Origin: Opitutaceae bacterium
GTDB lineage: Bacteria; Verrucomicrobiota; Verrucomicrobiae; Opitutales; Opitutaceae
DNA: 6,399 bases
NCBI GenBank assembly: GCA_031266495.1
Contig: JAISAX010000210.1
Coordinates: 1-6,399 of the forward strand
Reading direction: 5' to 3'
Both the position numbers and the translations under genes were made by a program. Positions 5,244 to 6,399 of the stretch are shown one piece after another (position 1 is the first letter of the stretch; every line of letters begins with the position of its first letter). Under the pieces are notes generated by a model. That model was not told the DNA's origin and searched no databases. It was given only the letters and a program-made list of their open reading frames with translations.

Positions 5244-6101
5244 TTAACGTCGGCGGTGAATGAAGAGGACGAGGAGGCCGGTCGCAAGTCCGGCCAGGAC
5301 AGCGGTCATGGCAGGTTCGGGGACGGGCGCAGGCGTGGGCGTGCCACTGTAGATCTCGAAATTCTGGAGGTAGCCTTTAAAAGGTCTGTTTTTGGCGTTA
5401 TTGTTGCCCAGGAATGTATATTGGCTGGCAGAGACAAACGATCCGGCCACGGTCGCCGTGTAGGAAGTTGACCCCGGGACGGCTGTCCGGGAATCGCCAT
5501 TAATCAGGAGGGAAATATGGTCGTTTCCCGTCTTCGAATTATCGATGGTCAGTGTGTAGTTGTTCCATGATGACAAATCGGGCAGAAGGAAGCTTGCCCA
5601 GGCCCATCCGGAGGACATCCGGTGAACGACACGAAGAATAATACTTTCTGAAGCATTCTGGATATAGACTGAAACCGCCCCCGATACATCTTCCTGCCAG
5701 GCCGTCTGGATCAGCATGCGGGTGGTTATGTCTCCGAGGAAATCCGCCGGGTCGGCCTTCATGTGCCAGTCGAACGTGAGCGCAGTGTAGGGCGAAAAAT
5801 TGATCTGTCTGTTTGCAGCAGTAGGCAGAGTGCCATCGAAGCAGGCGCTATAGTCGGTGGAGGCCGCGCTGCTGTGTTCTGTTGACCGGGTCACACCGGA
5901 GGCGGGGTTGCTCAGGTTGTTGTTTTTCCCGCTGGTGTCCTTGAACAGATTGGCGGGATCGGAGAAGTCGTACAGGGCGATGGTTTCGAGTTTTTGTGCA
6001 AACGCGGAGCCGACACCGGCGAGGAGAGGAATCAATGCGACCAGAGCACACCGGACGGTGGCAACGGAAGAAGAGGATGCGAATCGGGCGTTAGTTTTCA
6101 T
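5244..6101 (-). CDS. PEP-CTERM sorting domain protein with LamG-like domain
   Basis: A 285-residue exported protein. The signal peptide covers residues 1-35 (long n-region with R6 and R17, core ALVALIPLLAGVG, SAFA|Q cut). The body, about residues 40-250, is a LamG/concanavalin A-like jelly roll: TIALYDFSDPANLFKDTSGKNNNLSN at the start, FDWHMKADP in the middle, then SSWNNYTLTIDN and HISLLINGDSR, and finally FLGNNNAKNRPFKGYLQNFEIYSG. The C-terminus is a textbook PEP-CTERM signal: a proline-rich linker TPAPVPEP (VPEP at 260-263), a hydrophobic segment at about 266-281 and the basic tail HRRR. Proteins of this kind are recognised by exosortase, cut near the PEP motif and delivered to the outer surface or extracellular matrix; no exosortase gene is in the window. 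The start at 6099-6101 places the signal peptide correctly; no Shine-Dalgarno sequence is seen. It is the first gene of the minus-strand set and follows a region with operator-like palindromes. Confidence 0.93.
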   Translation of the reverse strand: MKTNARFASSSSVATVRCALVALIPLLAGVGSAFAQKLETIALYDFSDPANLFKDTSGKNNNLSNPASGVTRSTEHSSAASTDYSACFDGTLPTAANRQINFSPYTALTFDWHMKADPADFLGDITTRMLIQTAWQEDVSGAVSVYIQNASESIILRVVHRMSSGWAWASFLLPDLSSWNNYTLTIDNSKTGNDHISLLINGDSRTAVPGSTSYTATVAGSFVSASQYTFLGNNNAKNRPFKGYLQNFEIYSGTPTPAPVPEPAMTAVLAGLATGLLVLFIHRRR

Positions 6102-6158
6102 GGCAGGGGAGTGATGGAATTTTCAGAGGAATTCACTTGGTTGAAGTTGTTTCGTTAA

Positions 6159-6172
6159 GTTTCGCTGAAAGT
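6159..6172 (-). promoter_or_regulatory. Operator-like palindrome, gene-proximal copy
   Basis: Read on the minus strand, this is ACTTTCAGCGAAAC, with a near-palindromic core TTTC-N-GCGAAA. It matches the copy at 6236-6249 in 13 of 14 positions, in inverted orientation. It lies 57 bases upstream of the PEP-CTERM start codon. A further CGAAACAA half-site follows at 6147-6154. The arrangement suits a repressor or activator site; which regulator is unknown. Confidence 0.45.
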
Positions 6173-6193
6173 GAAAAATTTTAACGCATATGT

Positions 6194-6199
6194 TGTCAA
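6194..6199 (-). promoter_or_regulatory. Candidate -35 hexamer (TTGACA) for the PEP-CTERM gene
   Basis: TTGACA on the minus strand, 92 bases upstream of the start codon and between the two operator-like copies. At a 16-18 base spacing, the -10 position (about 6170-6177) reads TTTCAC or TTTTCA, a poor match to TATAAT. TAAAAT (6178-6183) is a better hexamer but only 10 bases away. The promoter is therefore tentative. Confidence 0.3.
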
Positions 6200-6235
6200 T
6201 GGATTTTCAGGTGCCAGCTAAACCAGGGATCCGAA

Positions 6236-6249
6236 ACTTTCGGCGAAAC
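6236..6249 (+). promoter_or_regulatory. Operator-like palindrome, distal copy
   Basis: ACTTTCGGCGAAAC contains the perfect odd palindrome TTTCG-G-CGAAA (6238-6248). It is the inverted partner of the copy at 6159-6172. The centres are about 77 bases apart, with the TTGACA hexamer between them. A longer view shows CGAAACTT (6232-6239) followed by CGAAACAA (6244-6251), the same half-site order seen on the minus strand at 6147-6164. Confidence 0.45.
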
Positions 6250-6313
6250 AAACGGAAATCGTTTTTACCGAACGAATTTAACGATGCTCCTGAAATTATG
6301 CAATCCGAGGTAG

Positions 6314-6399
6314 GGGCTTCGCTTGCGAAGCCCGCGAGGACCTGTCGCAAAGGAAGATACGCCCGTTCAAACCGTCCGGCTGGCGCGGGCTTCGCAAGC
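6314..6399. repeat. REP-like palindromic repeat reaching the right edge
   Basis: GGGCTTCGC (6314-6322) and GCGAAGCCC (6325-6333) form a 9-base perfect palindrome with a 2-base gap. The last 15 bases of the window, GCGGGCTTCGCAAGC (6385-6399), are the exact reverse complement of 6321-6335. The pair encloses about 49 bases. The short, GC-rich, imperfectly paired hairpin in a non-coding stretch is in the style of REP/BIME elements. The second arm probably continues past the window, so its true end is unknown. Confidence 0.7.

Noticed and set aside
6298..6399. Plus-strand open frame from ATG at 6298 to the right edge
   Set aside because: It runs straight through the REP-like palindromes, has no ribosome site and encodes Ala/Arg/Gly-rich sequence; repeat DNA is the better explanation.

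Overview
The window looks like chromosomal DNA from a Verrucomicrobiota bacterium, most likely of the Opitutaceae type. The reasons are a fairly GC-rich coding sequence, a protein with a VPEP-type exosortase sorting signal (PEP-CTERM), a prepilin-like protein with an FTLVELL N-terminus and an H-X9-DG-like motif, a very large secreted (alpha/alpha)6-type protein, and LamG-like secreted proteins. This placement is inferred from gene content; there is no rRNA or housekeeping marker in the window.

Layout, left to right. Bases 2-160 hold the 3' end of an unrecognised plus-strand gene that enters from the left edge. Bases 161-312 carry no gene that I can support. Four genes then follow, all on the minus strand, so transcription runs from right to left: a PEP-CTERM LamG-like protein (6101 to 5244), a 1104-residue secreted glycosidase-like protein, probably DUF5695-type (5144 to 1830), a small secreted LamG-like protein only 4 bases further on (1825 to 1181), and a prepilin-like protein (993 to 313). 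Between the last two genes is an unusual 190-base stretch with two opposed arrays of degenerate 7-base repeats and an 11-base G run. The region from 6102 to the right edge is non-coding. It holds a pair of inverted operator-like palindromes around a TTGACA hexamer, then a REP-like palindromic repeat that reaches the window edge.

How the genes may work together (inference): all four minus-strand proteins have export signals. Three of them have domains typical of polysaccharide or glycoconjugate handling: two LamG-like jelly rolls, plus a discoidin-like N-terminal domain fused to an (alpha/alpha)6 toroid. The simplest reading is a glycan-binding and glycan-degrading cell-surface locus. One binding protein would be sorted by exosortase, one LamG protein would be free or periplasmic, and the prepilin-like protein would assist secretion or form a surface fibre. 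Catalysis by the large protein is not proven from the sequence. No transposase, integrase, CRISPR array, tRNA or rRNA was seen.
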